Counted from the first letter of the stretch, positions 23,559 through 32,864 are shown. The stretch: DNA of 36,124 bases from an uncultured Lachnospiraceae bacterium (GCA_910588565.1 CAJUPF010000029.1:1-36124), one strand, 5' to 3'. Numbers and translations are program-made. Notes: generated by a model from the sequence alone, not told the origin.

Positions 23559-25433
23559 ATGATAGTTCAGTTAGAAGAAGAATTAAAAAAACTCCCGGAT
23601 CAGCCGGGAGTTTATCTTATGCATGATAAAGAAGATACGATTATTTATATCGGAAAAGCAGTTTCTCTGACAAAGCGGGTACATCAGTATTTTCAGGCAA
23701 GCCATAATGAAGGGCTTAAGAAAGCGCAGATGGTTCGGCAGATTGCAAGGTTTGAATACATTGTGACAGATTCTGAGTTAGAAGCGCTGGTGTTAGAGTG
23801 CAATCTGATCAAAGAACACCGGCCAAAGTATAATACCATGCTGCGGGACGATAAGACTTACCCGTATATTAAAGTGACTCTGGGAGAAGACTATCCAAGA
23901 GTCCTTTTTGCGCGTCAGATGAAAAAAGACAAGTCGAGATATTTCGGCCCTTATACCAGCGCCGGTGCGGTAAAGGATACGATTGATCTGCTGAACAAGC
24001 TTTACGGCCTGCGCACCTGCAGCCGTAAACTGCCAAAAGACGCTGGGAAGGAGCGCCCTTGTCTCAATTATCATATCAAACAGTGCGCGGCTCCCTGCCA
24101 GGCCTATATTTCCAGAGAGGATTACCGGGAACGGACAGAGCAGGCGGTACGCTTTCTAAACGGGGAGTATCAGCCGATTATGCAGGAACTTGAGGAAAAG
24201 ATGCAGGCTGCATCCGGGAATCTGGAATTTGAAAAGGCGATGGAATACCGGGATTTGTTAAACAGTGTAAAGCAGATTGCGCAGAAACAGAAGATAACCG
24301 ATGCAAATGACGAGGACAGGGATGTGATCGGCATGGCAAAGGATGGGGAAGATGCGGTCGTGCAGGTATTTTTTATCCGGGGCGGCAAGTTAATTGGACG
24401 GGAGCATTTTTATCTGAAAATTGAAACAGAAGATGCCAATTCTCAGATTTTAACGGTATTTATGAAACAGTATTATGCGGGTACGCCATTTATTCCAAAA
24501 ATGATTATGCTGCCTTTCAATATAGAAGAACAGGAAGTGATTGAAGAGTGGCTTGGAGGTAAGCGGGGACAGAAGGTGTATATTAAAATCCCACAAAAAG
24601 GAATGAAAGAAAAATTAGTGGAGCTTGCGGTAAAAAATGCTATGCTGGTTCTGACTCATGACAGAGAAAAGCTCAAACGGGAGGAAGGGCGTACCATTGG
24701 CGCAATGAAGGAAATTTCCACGTTGCTGTCTCTTCCGGGAATTGCCCGGGTGGAAGCGTTTGATATTTCCAATATCAGCGGTTTTCAGTCGGTGGGTTCA
24801 ATGGTTGTCTATGAAAAAGGCAGGCCCTGCCGCAGTGATTACCGGAAATTCCGCTTAAAAACAGTATCGGGACCAGACGATTACGCTTCCATGCACGAGG
24901 TGCTGACAAGACGGTTTGAACATGGCAGGGCAGAGCGGGAAGAGCTGAAAGAAAAGGGATTGGAGAATGCATATGGAAGCTTTACCAAATTTCCGGATCT
25001 GATTATGATGGACGGTGGAAAAGGACAGGTAAATATTGCGCTTCAGGTATTGGAAGAGCTGCATCTGAATATCCCGGTCTGTGGAATGGTAAAAGATGAT
25101 AATCACAGAACACGCGGGTTATACTATAATAATGTAGAGATTCCAATTGACAGAAACAGCGAGGGGTTCAAATTAATTACCCGTATCCAGGATGAAGCCC
25201 ATCGTTTTGCAATTGAATACCACCGTTCCCTGCGCAGTAAGGGACAGGTACATTCTGTTTTGGATGAAATACCAGGTATCGGCCCATCGAGAAGAAAAGC
25301 ATTGATGGTGCGCTATGCTTCCTTGGAAGAAATAGGCAATGCAACAGTAGAAGAACTGGCGGAGACCCCGTCTATGAACCTGCAGTCTGCAAAAGCCGTT
25401 TATGAACATTTCCACTCTGCTGATACACATTGA
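23559..25433 (+). CDS. uvrC: Excinuclease ABC subunit C
   Basis: 624 residues. Makes both incisions in nucleotide excision repair with UvrB. The N-terminal GIY-YIG nuclease is visible (GVYLMHDKEDTIIYIGKA), then a Cys-rich segment (RTCSRKL...RPCLNYHIKQCAAPC), the UVR domain that binds UvrB (EFEKAMEYRDLLNSV), the RNase H-like nuclease (EAFDISNISG and MMDGGKGQVN) and a C-terminal helix-hairpin-helix (DEIPGIGPSRRKALM). It starts 15 bases after ftsH, with a distant AAGGA as SD. The hprK promoter overlaps its last codon. Confidence 0.96.
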   Translation: MIVQLEEELKKLPDQPGVYLMHDKEDTIIYIGKAVSLTKRVHQYFQASHNEGLKKAQMVRQIARFEYIVTDSELEALVLECNLIKEHRPKYNTMLRDDKTYPYIKVTLGEDYPRVLFARQMKKDKSRYFGPYTSAGAVKDTIDLLNKLYGLRTCSRKLPKDAGKERPCLNYHIKQCAAPCQAYISREDYRERTEQAVRFLNGEYQPIMQELEEKMQAASGNLEFEKAMEYRDLLNSVKQIAQKQKITDANDEDRDVIGMAKDGEDAVVQVFFIRGGKLIGREHFYLKIETEDANSQILTVFMKQYYAGTPFIPKMIMLPFNIEEQEVIEEWLGGKRGQKVYIKIPQKGMKEKLVELAVKNAMLVLTHDREKLKREEGRTIGAMKEISTLLSLPGIARVEAFDISNISGFQSVGSMVVYEKGRPCRSDYRKFRLKTVSGPDDYASMHEVLTRRFEHGRAEREELKEKGLENAYGSFTKFPDLIMMDGGKGQVNIALQVLEELHLNIPVCGMVKDDNHRTRGLYYNNVEIPIDRNSEGFKLITRIQDEAHRFAIEYHRSLRSKGQVHSVLDEIPGIGPSRRKALMVRYASLEEIGNATVEELAETPSMNLQSAKAVYEHFHSADTH

Positions 25434-25458
25434 TGAATAAAAAGAAGTATGATATACT
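25430..25458 (+). promoter_or_regulatory. Promoter of the hprK operon
   Basis: -35 TTGATG (25430-25435) overlapping the uvrC stop, a 17-base spacer and -10 TATACT (25453-25458) with TG at the extended -10 position. The leader of about 110 bases contains a small hairpin, ACGGC-TTTTCG-GCCGT. Confidence 0.75.
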
Positions 25459-25574
25459 GATCCATATTACTGCGTGGCTGCTCAGATTTTGGTTCAATGA
25501 AGTATGGGTTACTATGGACGGCTTTTCGGCCGTGAATGGTAATAAGTATTGCACAGCAAAGGAGGAGACATGAT

Positions 25575-26507
25575 ATGGAAGGTGTAACCGTAGAAAAATT
25601 TGCGAAGAAAATGGAACTGAAAAATTTTACAGAGGATATCAATTTAAAGGAACACCGAATCTATATTTCTGACGTAAATCGGCCAGGACTGCCTTTAAGC
25701 GGATGTTTTGAATATTTTGACCAGGCCAGGGTGGAGATTATTGGAATTGCAGAGTATGCGTATCTGCAGAAGAAGACAGAAGAGGAACAGACAAAGATAT
25801 ACAATGAGTTTCTTTCCTATGATATGCCTTGTGTAGTGTTCTGCCGTGGATTTGGACCGGATCCTATATTTCTGGAAATTGCGAACCGGAACCAGATACC
25901 GATACTTGGTACGGATCGTCCGACGTCGGAATTTATGGCGGAAGTGATTAATTTCCTGACGGAAGCGCTGGCTCCCTGTATTACCATACATGGCGTTTTA
26001 GTTGATGTATATGGGGAGGGGCTGCTGATTATGGGAGAAAGCGGTATCGGTAAAAGCGAGGCCGCACTGGAACTGATCAAGCGGGGACATCGTCTTGTAG
26101 CGGACGATGTGGTCGAGATTCGCCGGATTAACGATCATACCCTGGTTGGGACGTCGCCGGATATTACCAGATATTTTATTGAGCTGCGCGGGATTGGCAT
26201 TATCGACGTCAAGACGCTGTTTGGCGTGGAATGTGTAAAAGAAAAACAGAATATCGATTTTGTGATCCGCTTGGAGGACTGGAAGAAAGACAACAATTAT
26301 GACCGCATGGGGCTGGTAGAGGAATATACGGAGCTTTTGGGCAATCAGGTAGTATGCCATTCGCTTCCTATCCGTCCGGGACGTAACCTTGCGGTAATTT
26401 GTGAAGCGGCGGCAGTTAACCACCGCCAGAAAAAGATGGGATACAATGCGGCAAAGGAACTTTCACGCCGTGTACAGGAAAATCTGACAAAGAGAGAAGA
26501 GGAGTAA
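25575..26507 (+). CDS. hprK: HPr kinase/phosphorylase
   Basis: 310 residues from the ATG at 25575 (AGGAGGA eight bases upstream). It phosphorylates Ser-46 of HPr and Crh in response to glycolytic intermediates and reverses this with phosphate, the basis of Firmicute carbon catabolite repression. The Walker A GESGIGKSE lies near residue 154, and the family signature LVGTSPDITRYFIELRGIGIIDVKTLFG follows. The N-terminal domain (about 1-130) is the usual hexamer domain. A substrate, the Crh-like protein, is encoded in the same gene run at 30644. Confidence 0.96.
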   Translation: MEGVTVEKFAKKMELKNFTEDINLKEHRIYISDVNRPGLPLSGCFEYFDQARVEIIGIAEYAYLQKKTEEEQTKIYNEFLSYDMPCVVFCRGFGPDPIFLEIANRNQIPILGTDRPTSEFMAEVINFLTEALAPCITIHGVLVDVYGEGLLIMGESGIGKSEAALELIKRGHRLVADDVVEIRRINDHTLVGTSPDITRYFIELRGIGIIDVKTLFGVECVKEKQNIDFVIRLEDWKKDNNYDRMGLVEEYTELLGNQVVCHSLPIRPGRNLAVICEAAAVNHRQKKMGYNAAKELSRRVQENLTKREEE

Positions 26508-26513
26508 AACAGA

Positions 26514-27911
26514 ATGGAACATAAAAATGCATGGGAGAACTATCCCGAAGGAGAAGCAAGACAAAAGGTGATGGATTTTGCGGAGGATTACCGCAGGTTC
26601 CTTTCCAAATGCAAGACAGAGCGGGAATGTGTGCAGGAGTTTGTGGTTTTGGCGGAACAGGCAGGGTTTACCGATTTGAATGAACTGCTTGCAAAAGGGA
26701 CGCCGGTTAAAGCCGGAGATAAGGTCTATGTCAATCATATGGGTAAAGCGCTGGCGCTGTTTGTGATCGGAACGCAGGAACTGGAAAAAGGGATGAATAT
26801 TCTGGGCGCCCATATCGATTCGCCGCGTCTGGATATCAAGCAGGTGCCATTATATGAGGATACAGAGCTGGCGCTTTTGGATACGCATTATTATGGAGGC
26901 GTGAAGAAATACCAGTGGGTAACGCTTCCGTTGGCGATTCATGGTGTATTTGCCAAAAAGGACGGTACGGTTGTCAATGTCAATATCGGGGATAAACCAG
27001 GCGATCCGGTGTTTGGCATCAGTGATCTGCTTCCGCATCTGGCCGCAGAGCAGATGGAGAAAAAGGGCTCTAAGCTGATTGAAGGAGAACGGCTGGATCT
27101 TCTGATCGGCAGCATTCCGATGCAAAACGACGAAAAAGATGAAAAAGAGAAGGAAGCGGTAAAAAAGAATATTCTTAAGATTTTAAAAGAAGCATATCAT
27201 ATTGAAGAAGAGGATTTCCTTTCTGCAGAGTTAGAAGTAGTTCCTGCAGGAGAGGCACGGGATTATGGATTTGACCGCAGCATGATTATGGGATACGGCC
27301 ATGATGACAGAGTCTGTGCGTATCCGTCTTTTCTTGCAACGCTGCAGGTGCAGAAACCGGAGAAAACATCGGTCTGCCTTCTGGTAGATAAAGAAGAAAT
27401 CGGCAGCGTAGGGGCTACCGGGATGCACTCGAGATTTTTTGAGGATACGGTGGCAGAAATTTTAAATCTCCAGGGTGTTTTTTCTGAACTGGCGTTGCGC
27501 CGTGCAATGCGCAATTCCTGCGTGCTTTCTTCTGATGTCAGCGCAGCATACGATCCTAATTATCCGGAAGTGACAGAAAAACGCAACGGCGCGTATTTTG
27601 GGAAAGGCCTTGTATTTAACAAATATACCGGAGCCAGAGGAAAAAGCGGTTCAAATGATGCAAATGCAGAATATATGGCGCGTATCCGGAATATATTAGA
27701 TGAGCGGAAGATTGCGTTCCAGACAGCAGAGCTTGGAAAGGTCGATCAGGGAGGCGGGGGTACGATCGCCTATATTCTTGCCAATTATGGAATGCAGGTG
27801 ATTGACAGCGGCGTGCCGGTATTAAGTATGCACGCACCCTGGGAAATCATCAGCAAAGTAGATTTATATGAAGCATTGCAAGGATATGAAGCATTTTTGG
27901 ACATGGTTTGA
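26514..27911 (+). CDS. M18-family aminopeptidase
   Basis: 465 residues. Cytosolic zinc exopeptidase of the M18 group, which releases acidic or neutral N-terminal residues from peptides. Metal and catalytic motifs: GAHIDSPRLDIKQ (His/Asp), LLVDKEEIGSVGATGM (Glu-Glu pair), SSDVSAAYDPNY (Asp) and the late LSMHAPWEIISK (His). It starts six bases after hprK, with GAGGAG upstream. Members are usually 430-470 residues, so it is full length. Its presence between hprK and murB has no obvious functional meaning beyond shared expression. Confidence 0.92.
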   Translation: MEHKNAWENYPEGEARQKVMDFAEDYRRFLSKCKTERECVQEFVVLAEQAGFTDLNELLAKGTPVKAGDKVYVNHMGKALALFVIGTQELEKGMNILGAHIDSPRLDIKQVPLYEDTELALLDTHYYGGVKKYQWVTLPLAIHGVFAKKDGTVVNVNIGDKPGDPVFGISDLLPHLAAEQMEKKGSKLIEGERLDLLIGSIPMQNDEKDEKEKEAVKKNILKILKEAYHIEEEDFLSAELEVVPAGEARDYGFDRSMIMGYGHDDRVCAYPSFLATLQVQKPEKTSVCLLVDKEEIGSVGATGMHSRFFEDTVAEILNLQGVFSELALRRAMRNSCVLSSDVSAAYDPNYPEVTEKRNGAYFGKGLVFNKYTGARGKSGSNDANAEYMARIRNILDERKIAFQTAELGKVDQGGGGTIAYILANYGMQVIDSGVPVLSMHAPWEIISKVDLYEALQGYEAFLDMV

Positions 27912-27929
27912 TAAGGGACAGGAGAAAAC

Positions 27930-28859
27930 GTGAAAGAATTACGGAACGATTTGGAGCAGGTATTGCAGCAGAAGCAGATTCTTTTTAAGGAACCACTGGC
28001 TCGCCACACGACATTCCGTGTGGGCGGCCCGGCGGAGTTGTTGCTAACGCCGTCAGCAAAACAGCTTCCTGAAGTTATGAGGATTTTGAACAAACATCGC
28101 TGCCCGGTGACAGTGATTGGCAACGGCAGTAATCTTCTGGTGGGAGATAAGGGAATCCGCGGAGCGGTGATCGAAATCGGCAGCTGTATGTCAGACATTT
28201 CGGTGGACGGAGCATGTATTACCGCGCAGGCTGGAGCCATGTTAGCAAGAGTGGCGATGCAGGCGTATCAAAGTGGCTTGTCCGGCATGGAATTTGCAGC
28301 GGGGATTCCGGGAAGCGTAGGCGGCGCAATGGTTATGAACGCGGGAGCTTATGGCGGTGAAATGAAAGATATCGTAGTGTCTGTGGATGTCCTGGATCAA
28401 GACGGAAGGGTGGTACGGTTGGCCGGGGAGGAGATGGATTTTTCTTATCGGCACAGCTGCATTACGGAACAGGGATATTTGGCGCTGTCGGCAGTTTTTC
28501 ACCTTCAAAAAGCAGAACCGCAGGCAATCTGGGACCGGATGGAAGAACTGAAAGAGCGGCGTGTCAGTAAGCAGCCATTGGAATATCCAAGCGCAGGCAG
28601 CACGTTTAAGCGGCCGGAGGGCTTTTTTGCCGGCAAACTGATTATGGACGCGGGGCTTGCCGGATTTACCATTGGAGGAGCGCAGGTATCTCCGAAGCAC
28701 TGTGGGTTTGTCATTAACCGGGGCGGCGCGTCGCCGTCGGATGTACTGGCGGTAATCCGCCATGTACAGAAAACGGTAAAAGAACAATTTGGAGTGGATT
28801 TAGAGCCGGAAGTGAAGCTGCTGGGAGAATTTGCAGCAGATGTTCAGACAGGGGAGTGA
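27930..28859 (+). CDS. murB: UDP-N-acetylenolpyruvoylglucosamine reductase
   Basis: 309 residues, GTG start with GGAG upstream. FAD-dependent reduction that completes UDP-MurNAc. FAD-binding segments are IGNGSNLLVGDKGIRG and GIPGSVGGAMVMNAGAYGGE; the catalytic Ser is in YPSAGSTFKRPEG; the C-terminal motif is EPEVKLLGEF. It is the short type II MurB found in Firmicutes. Its stop overlaps the region where rapZ translation begins. Confidence 0.96.
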   Translation: MKELRNDLEQVLQQKQILFKEPLARHTTFRVGGPAELLLTPSAKQLPEVMRILNKHRCPVTVIGNGSNLLVGDKGIRGAVIEIGSCMSDISVDGACITAQAGAMLARVAMQAYQSGLSGMEFAAGIPGSVGGAMVMNAGAYGGEMKDIVVSVDVLDQDGRVVRLAGEEMDFSYRHSCITEQGYLALSAVFHLQKAEPQAIWDRMEELKERRVSKQPLEYPSAGSTFKRPEGFFAGKLIMDAGLAGFTIGGAQVSPKHCGFVINRGGASPSDVLAVIRHVQKTVKEQFGVDLEPEVKLLGEFAADVQTGE

Positions 28860-28864
28860 TACGT

Positions 28865-29725
28865 TTGAAAATTGTAATTATAACAGGAATGTCCGGAGCG
28901 GGAAAAAGTACGGCGCTGAAAATGATGGAAGATATCGGATTTTACTGTGTGGATAATCTTCCGGTTCCTCTGATTGAAACATTTGTAGAGCTTTCAGAGA
29001 TAAGCAGAGAGGAACTGCAGCGGTTTGCCATTGGCATCGATATCCGCAGCGGAGGCTCTTTTTCCGAGCTGAACGCGGTACTGGATCGGCTGGCAGAAAG
29101 CGGAAGGACGCCGGAGATTCTCTTTTTGGATGCGGAAGACGCCGTATTGGTCAAACGCTATAAGGAGACAAGGCGCAGCCATCCGTTATCCGGCGGTGAA
29201 CGGGTAGAACCTGGAATTGCCTCAGAGAGAAAGCAGCTGCATGTCCTGCGCCGGAGGGCAGATTATATTATTGATACCAGCAGGCTGCTGACCAGGGAAC
29301 TGCGCAGAGAGCTGGAGAAAATTTTTGTCCAGCAGCAGGACTTTAAAAATCTGTTTATTACGATTCTGTCTTTTGGGTTTAAATATGGAATCCCGGCGGA
29401 TTCGGATCTGGTCTTTGACGTGCGTTTTTTGCCAAATCCTTACTATGTGGAAGGGCTGCGGATGAAAAATGGCAATGAGAAAGAAATCCAGGATTATGTG
29501 CTGCAGTTTAAAGAGGCGCATGAATTTCTGGGCAAGCTGACCGATATGGTTCAGTTTCTGATCCCAAACTATATCGCGGAGGGCAAAAACCAGCTGGTGA
29601 TCAGCATTGGCTGCACCGGAGGGAAGCATCGTTCGGTTACTTTGGCGAACGAGCTGTACAAATGCCTTTCCGGAACGCAGGAATATGGATTAAAAATAGA
29701 ACACAGAGATATCAGGAAAGAGTGA
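28865..29725 (+). CDS. rapZ: RNase adapter protein RapZ (YvcJ family)
   Basis: 286 residues from a TTG start at 28865, chosen because GGGGAG (28851-28856) lies eight bases upstream; a GTG at 28856 overlapping the murB stop would add three residues but has no SD. The Walker A is GMSGAGKS at the N-terminus. The C-terminal domain has the family motif SIGCTGGKHRSV. In E. coli RapZ controls glmS through sRNA decay; in B. subtilis YvcJ is a GTPase affecting competence. The order rapZ-whiA-crh matches B. subtilis yvcJ-yvcL-crh. Confidence 0.94.
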   Translation: MKIVIITGMSGAGKSTALKMMEDIGFYCVDNLPVPLIETFVELSEISREELQRFAIGIDIRSGGSFSELNAVLDRLAESGRTPEILFLDAEDAVLVKRYKETRRSHPLSGGERVEPGIASERKQLHVLRRRADYIIDTSRLLTRELRRELEKIFVQQQDFKNLFITILSFGFKYGIPADSDLVFDVRFLPNPYYVEGLRMKNGNEKEIQDYVLQFKEAHEFLGKLTDMVQFLIPNYIAEGKNQLVISIGCTGGKHRSVTLANELYKCLSGTQEYGLKIEHRDIRKE

Positions 29726-29730
29726 CAAAG

Positions 29731-30615
29731 ATGTCATTTTCAGGAGATGTAAAAGTAGAACTGTCCGATCGGATCGCGGGAAGCAGGCACTGCCAGCTGG
29801 CGGAGCTGGCGGCGATTATCAGTTACGCGGGAAACCTGTGTGCTGCGGGGGGAGACGTACAGCTGACGATTGCGGTGGACAACGCGATGCTTAAGAAGAA
29901 ATACGAACTGCTGCTATCCCGTCTGTTTCAGATAGAAGAAGGCATAGAGGGGCTTGCCGGGGCAGATGTTTTGCGGGTGCTGGAAAGCATAAAGATGTGG
30001 GACGGCGATGGCAGGATAAAGGGAAATTCCGTAGTGGACGGACTTTTGATTCAGCAGAGCTGCTGCAGGCGCGCGTTTATACGGGGGGCGTTTCTGGCTT
30101 CCGGCTCTATCAGCGATCCCAGAAAGGCATATCATTTTGAAATCGTCTGCAGTACGGACAGGCAGGCGGAGCAGCTAAAAGATGTGATAAACAGCTTTGG
30201 CATGGATGCGAAAATCGTTTCCAGGAAAAAAACGCAGGTGGTCTATATCAAAGAAGGGGCGCATATCGTAGATCTGCTGAATATTATGGAAGCGCATATA
30301 GCTTTGATGAATCTGGAAAATGTCAGGATTGTCAAGGAGATGCGCAATTCTGTCAACCGGCAGGTCAACTGCGAAACTGCCAATATCAGTAAAACCGTAA
30401 ATGCGGCCGTCCGGCAGATGGAAGATATTCGGTATATCCAGGAGAAAAAGGGGTTAGAAAGCCTGCCGGATCATCTGAAGGAAATCGCGGCGCTGCGTCT
30501 GGAATATCCGGACGCCTCGTTAAAGGAATTGGGAAGCTATTTAAATCCTCCGGTAGGAAAATCAGGGGTCAACCACAGGCTTCGCAGGATTTCTGAAATT
30601 GCAGCAAAGATGTAA
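29731..30615 (+). CDS. whiA: DNA-binding protein WhiA
   Basis: 294 residues from the ATG at 29731, five bases after rapZ. WhiA joins a LAGLIDADG homing-endonuclease-like N-terminal domain without nuclease activity to a C-terminal helix-turn-helix (about 205-294; LKEIAALRLEYPDASLKELGSYLNPPVGKSGVNHRLRRI). In Firmicutes it affects cell division and chromosome segregation; in actinobacteria it controls sporulation. The starts upstream in the same frame lie inside rapZ. The yvcK gene that sits between rapZ and whiA in B. subtilis is absent here. Confidence 0.95.
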   Translation: MSFSGDVKVELSDRIAGSRHCQLAELAAIISYAGNLCAAGGDVQLTIAVDNAMLKKKYELLLSRLFQIEEGIEGLAGADVLRVLESIKMWDGDGRIKGNSVVDGLLIQQSCCRRAFIRGAFLASGSISDPRKAYHFEIVCSTDRQAEQLKDVINSFGMDAKIVSRKKTQVVYIKEGAHIVDLLNIMEAHIALMNLENVRIVKEMRNSVNRQVNCETANISKTVNAAVRQMEDIRYIQEKKGLESLPDHLKEIAALRLEYPDASLKELGSYLNPPVGKSGVNHRLRRISEIAAKM

Positions 30616-30643
30616 CAGGAAAGAAAGGAGTGATACTGTATTG

Positions 30644-30910
30644 ATGCAGAAAACGGTAATGATGGCGGTACATAATGATCCAAAGATAAGACCGACGGCA
30701 ATGCTGGTACAGATTGCCTGCCGTTACAACAGTGAAATTTACATCGGGACAGGCAGTTCTAAGGTAAATGCCAAGAGTATTATGGGCATGATGACGCTAG
30801 GACTGGACGCGGGAAAAGAAATCGAGATTATGGCAGACGGAACGGATGCCGCTTTGGCGGTTGCAGAACTTGAGCGGTTTCTTACAAGTAACAGCGAAGG
30901 TATCCGGTAA
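30644..30910 (+). CDS. crh: Crh-like HPr homologue without the active His
   Basis: 88 residues, HPr fold. In HPr the EI phosphorylation motif is GxHARPA with His15. Here it reads DPKIRPTA, so the His position is Lys (K14) while the following Arg and Pro are kept. The regulatory Ser46 is present as S45 in NAKSIMGMMTLGL. The protein therefore cannot carry phosphate in the PTS but can be a substrate of HprK, as for B. subtilis Crh, which has Gln at this place. Position after whiA is the same as for crh. AAGGAG is 13 bases before the ATG; a TTG at 30641 is an alternative start. A true HPr must be encoded elsewhere. Confidence 0.88.
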   Translation: MQKTVMMAVHNDPKIRPTAMLVQIACRYNSEIYIGTGSSKVNAKSIMGMMTLGLDAGKEIEIMADGTDAALAVAELERFLTSNSEGIR

Positions 30911-30926
30911 AGGGTGTGATGAGAGA

Positions 30927-31811
30927 ATGAAAAAACTTCTATTTATACTGAACCCGAATGCAGGGAAGGGCCTGATTAAAAACAAACTTCTGCGGATTGT
31001 GGATATTATGGTAAAAGAAGGATTTGAAGTGACCATATATCCGACTCAGGCAAGAGAAGACGCGCTGCACATGGTAAAAGAACGCGCAAAAGAATTTGAT
31101 CTGGTTGTATGCAGCGGCGGAGACGGAACGCTGGATGAAGCGGTCAACGGGATGATGCATTCGGAAGAAAAGGTGCCGTTAGGCTATATCCCGGCAGGAA
31201 GCACCAATGATTTTGCAAATTCGTTAAAGATACCAAGGGATATGGTAAAGGCCGCAAAAATTGCGGCAGCCGGCCGTAAATTTGCCTGCGATGTGGGACA
31301 ATTTAACGACAAACTATTTGTCTATGTGGCGGCGTTTGGAATTTTTACGGAAGTTTCCTATAAGACAAGCCAGGAGTGGAAGAATATACTGGGACATGCG
31401 GCATATATCTTAGAGGGCGTTAAGAGCCTGCCGGAGATTACATCATACCATATGCGGGTAGAGTGTGAGGAAATACTTATTGAAGATGATTTTATCTATG
31501 GAATGATTACAAATTCCAATTCCGTAGGCGGATTTAAAAATATGACCGGGAAAAATGTGCAGATGGACGATGGAAAATTTGAAGTGACTTTGATCCGTAT
31601 GCCAAAGAGTTTTGCGGAACTAAATGAAATCCTGGCGTCATTGACAAAGCTGATTGATAATACGGATCTGATCTATTCTTTTAAAAGCGATCGCATTTTG
31701 TTTTCATCGCCGGTAGAAGTCGCCTGGACGCTGGACGGAGAGTTTGGGGGAAGCTGTAAAGAAGCGTCTGTGTTTAATTTACAAAAAGCAATTGAGATTA
31801 TGGTGAAGTGA
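30927..31811 (+). CDS. Diacylglycerol kinase-family lipid kinase
   Basis: 294 residues from the ATG at 30927, 16 bases after the Crh-like gene; the upstream in-frame extension lies inside that gene. Soluble DAGK catalytic-domain protein (YegS/DgkB/BmrU type). Motifs are FILNPNAGKG (nucleotide binding), CSGGDGTLDEAVNGM (catalytic GGDGT) and PLGYIPAGSTNDFANSL. The C-terminal beta domain (VGGFKNMTGKNVQMDDGKFEV...WTLDGEFGG) is complete. The substrate is probably diacylglycerol from lipoteichoic acid turnover, but other lipids are possible. No recognisable terminator follows it. Confidence 0.92.
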   Translation: MKKLLFILNPNAGKGLIKNKLLRIVDIMVKEGFEVTIYPTQAREDALHMVKERAKEFDLVVCSGGDGTLDEAVNGMMHSEEKVPLGYIPAGSTNDFANSLKIPRDMVKAAKIAAAGRKFACDVGQFNDKLFVYVAAFGIFTEVSYKTSQEWKNILGHAAYILEGVKSLPEITSYHMRVECEEILIEDDFIYGMITNSNSVGGFKNMTGKNVQMDDGKFEVTLIRMPKSFAELNEILASLTKLIDNTDLIYSFKSDRILFSSPVEVAWTLDGEFGGSCKEASVFNLQKAIEIMVK

Positions 31812-31829
31812 AATAAATTAGGGCTTTAT

Positions 31830-31858
31830 TTTTCAGCCGGATTACGATATACTATAAG
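31830..31858 (+). promoter_or_regulatory. Candidate promoter of fba
   Basis: -35 TTTTCA (31830-31835), a 17-base spacer and -10 TATAAG (31853-31858), 31 bases before the ATG. An overlapping TATACT (31848-31853) is an alternative -10. Confidence 0.5.
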
Positions 31859-31889
31859 AAATTCATTCAGAAAAGGAGAGACAAATTTT

Positions 31890-32753
31890 ATGTTAGTATC
31901 TGCAAAAGAAATGCTTGACAAAGCAAAAGCTGGCCACTACGCGGTAGGACAGTTTAATATCAACAACCTGGAGTGGACAAAAGCGATTCTGGCTACCGCG
32001 CAGGAGTTAAATTCACCGGTTATCCTCGGCGTATCTGAGGGTGCGGGAAAGTACATGACAGGTTTTACAACCGTTGCAGACATGGTAAAAGCAATGATTA
32101 ACGAAATGGGAATTACAGTTCCGGTTGCCCTGCATCTGGATCATGGTTCTTATGATGGCTGTCTGAAATGTATCAAGGCGGGCTTCTCATCCATTATGTT
32201 CGACGGCTCTCATTATCCAATCGATGAGAACGTTGCGAAGACGACGGAATTAGTTAAGATGGCGCATGACAACAACATGTCTATCGAAGCTGAAGTAGGC
32301 GCGATCGGCGGCGAAGAAGACGGCGTAATCGGCAAGGGTGAATGCGCGGATCCACAGGAATGTAAGTCCATTGCAGACCTTGGCGTAGACATGCTGGCAG
32401 CGGGTATTGGAAATATCCATGGCAAATATCCGGAAAACTGGGAAGGCTTAAGTTTTGAGACCCTGGATGCAATCCAGCAGCTGACCGGGGACATGCCATT
32501 GGTACTGCACGGAGGCACAGGCATTCCGGAAGATATGATTAAGAAAGCAATCTCTCTTGGAGTAGCCAAGATCAATGTAAATACAGAGTGCCAGTTATCA
32601 TTTGCAGCAGCTACACGTAAGTACGTGGAAGAAGGCAAAGATCTGGAAGGCAAAGGCTTTGACCCGCGTAAATTACTGGCTCCTGGCGTAGAAGCGATTA
32701 AAGCAACAGTAAAAGAGAAGATGGAATTATTCGGCTCTGTAGGTAAAGCATAA
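31890..32753 (+). CDS. fba: Class II fructose-1,6-bisphosphate aldolase
   Basis: 287 residues. Zinc-dependent aldolase linking fructose-1,6-bisphosphate with triose phosphates. Zinc and catalytic residues are in ALHLDHGSYD (His, Asp) and later NIHGKYP and LHGGTGIPED (His). EAEVGAIGGEEDG is the mobile loop. The C-terminal NVNTECQLSF binds substrate phosphate. The length matches the class IIB group. The SD AAAAGGAG is strong, as expected for an abundant glycolytic enzyme. It stands alone with its own promoter. Confidence 0.96.
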   Translation: MLVSAKEMLDKAKAGHYAVGQFNINNLEWTKAILATAQELNSPVILGVSEGAGKYMTGFTTVADMVKAMINEMGITVPVALHLDHGSYDGCLKCIKAGFSSIMFDGSHYPIDENVAKTTELVKMAHDNNMSIEAEVGAIGGEEDGVIGKGECADPQECKSIADLGVDMLAAGIGNIHGKYPENWEGLSFETLDAIQQLTGDMPLVLHGGTGIPEDMIKKAISLGVAKINVNTECQLSFAAATRKYVEEGKDLEGKGFDPRKLLAPGVEAIKATVKEKMELFGSVGKA

Positions 32754-32835
32754 GATATCATTCCATAAAAATTACTAAATTATTTTTAAAATAAACAGTA
32801 ATGTTGTATAAAACAGAAAAAGTGAAAATCGGCTA

Positions 32836-32864
32836 TTGCATTTTCTATTTATTTGATGTATCTT
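32836..32864 (+). promoter_or_regulatory. Candidate promoter of the glnN leader
   Basis: -35 TTGCAT (32836-32841), a 17-base spacer and -10 TATCTT (32859-32864). Transcription from near 32871 would meet the terminator at 32899-32931 after about 30 bases. The rest of the 297 bases between fba and glnN is AT-rich, with only a weak ATTACT/AGTAAT dyad after fba. Confidence 0.5.
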
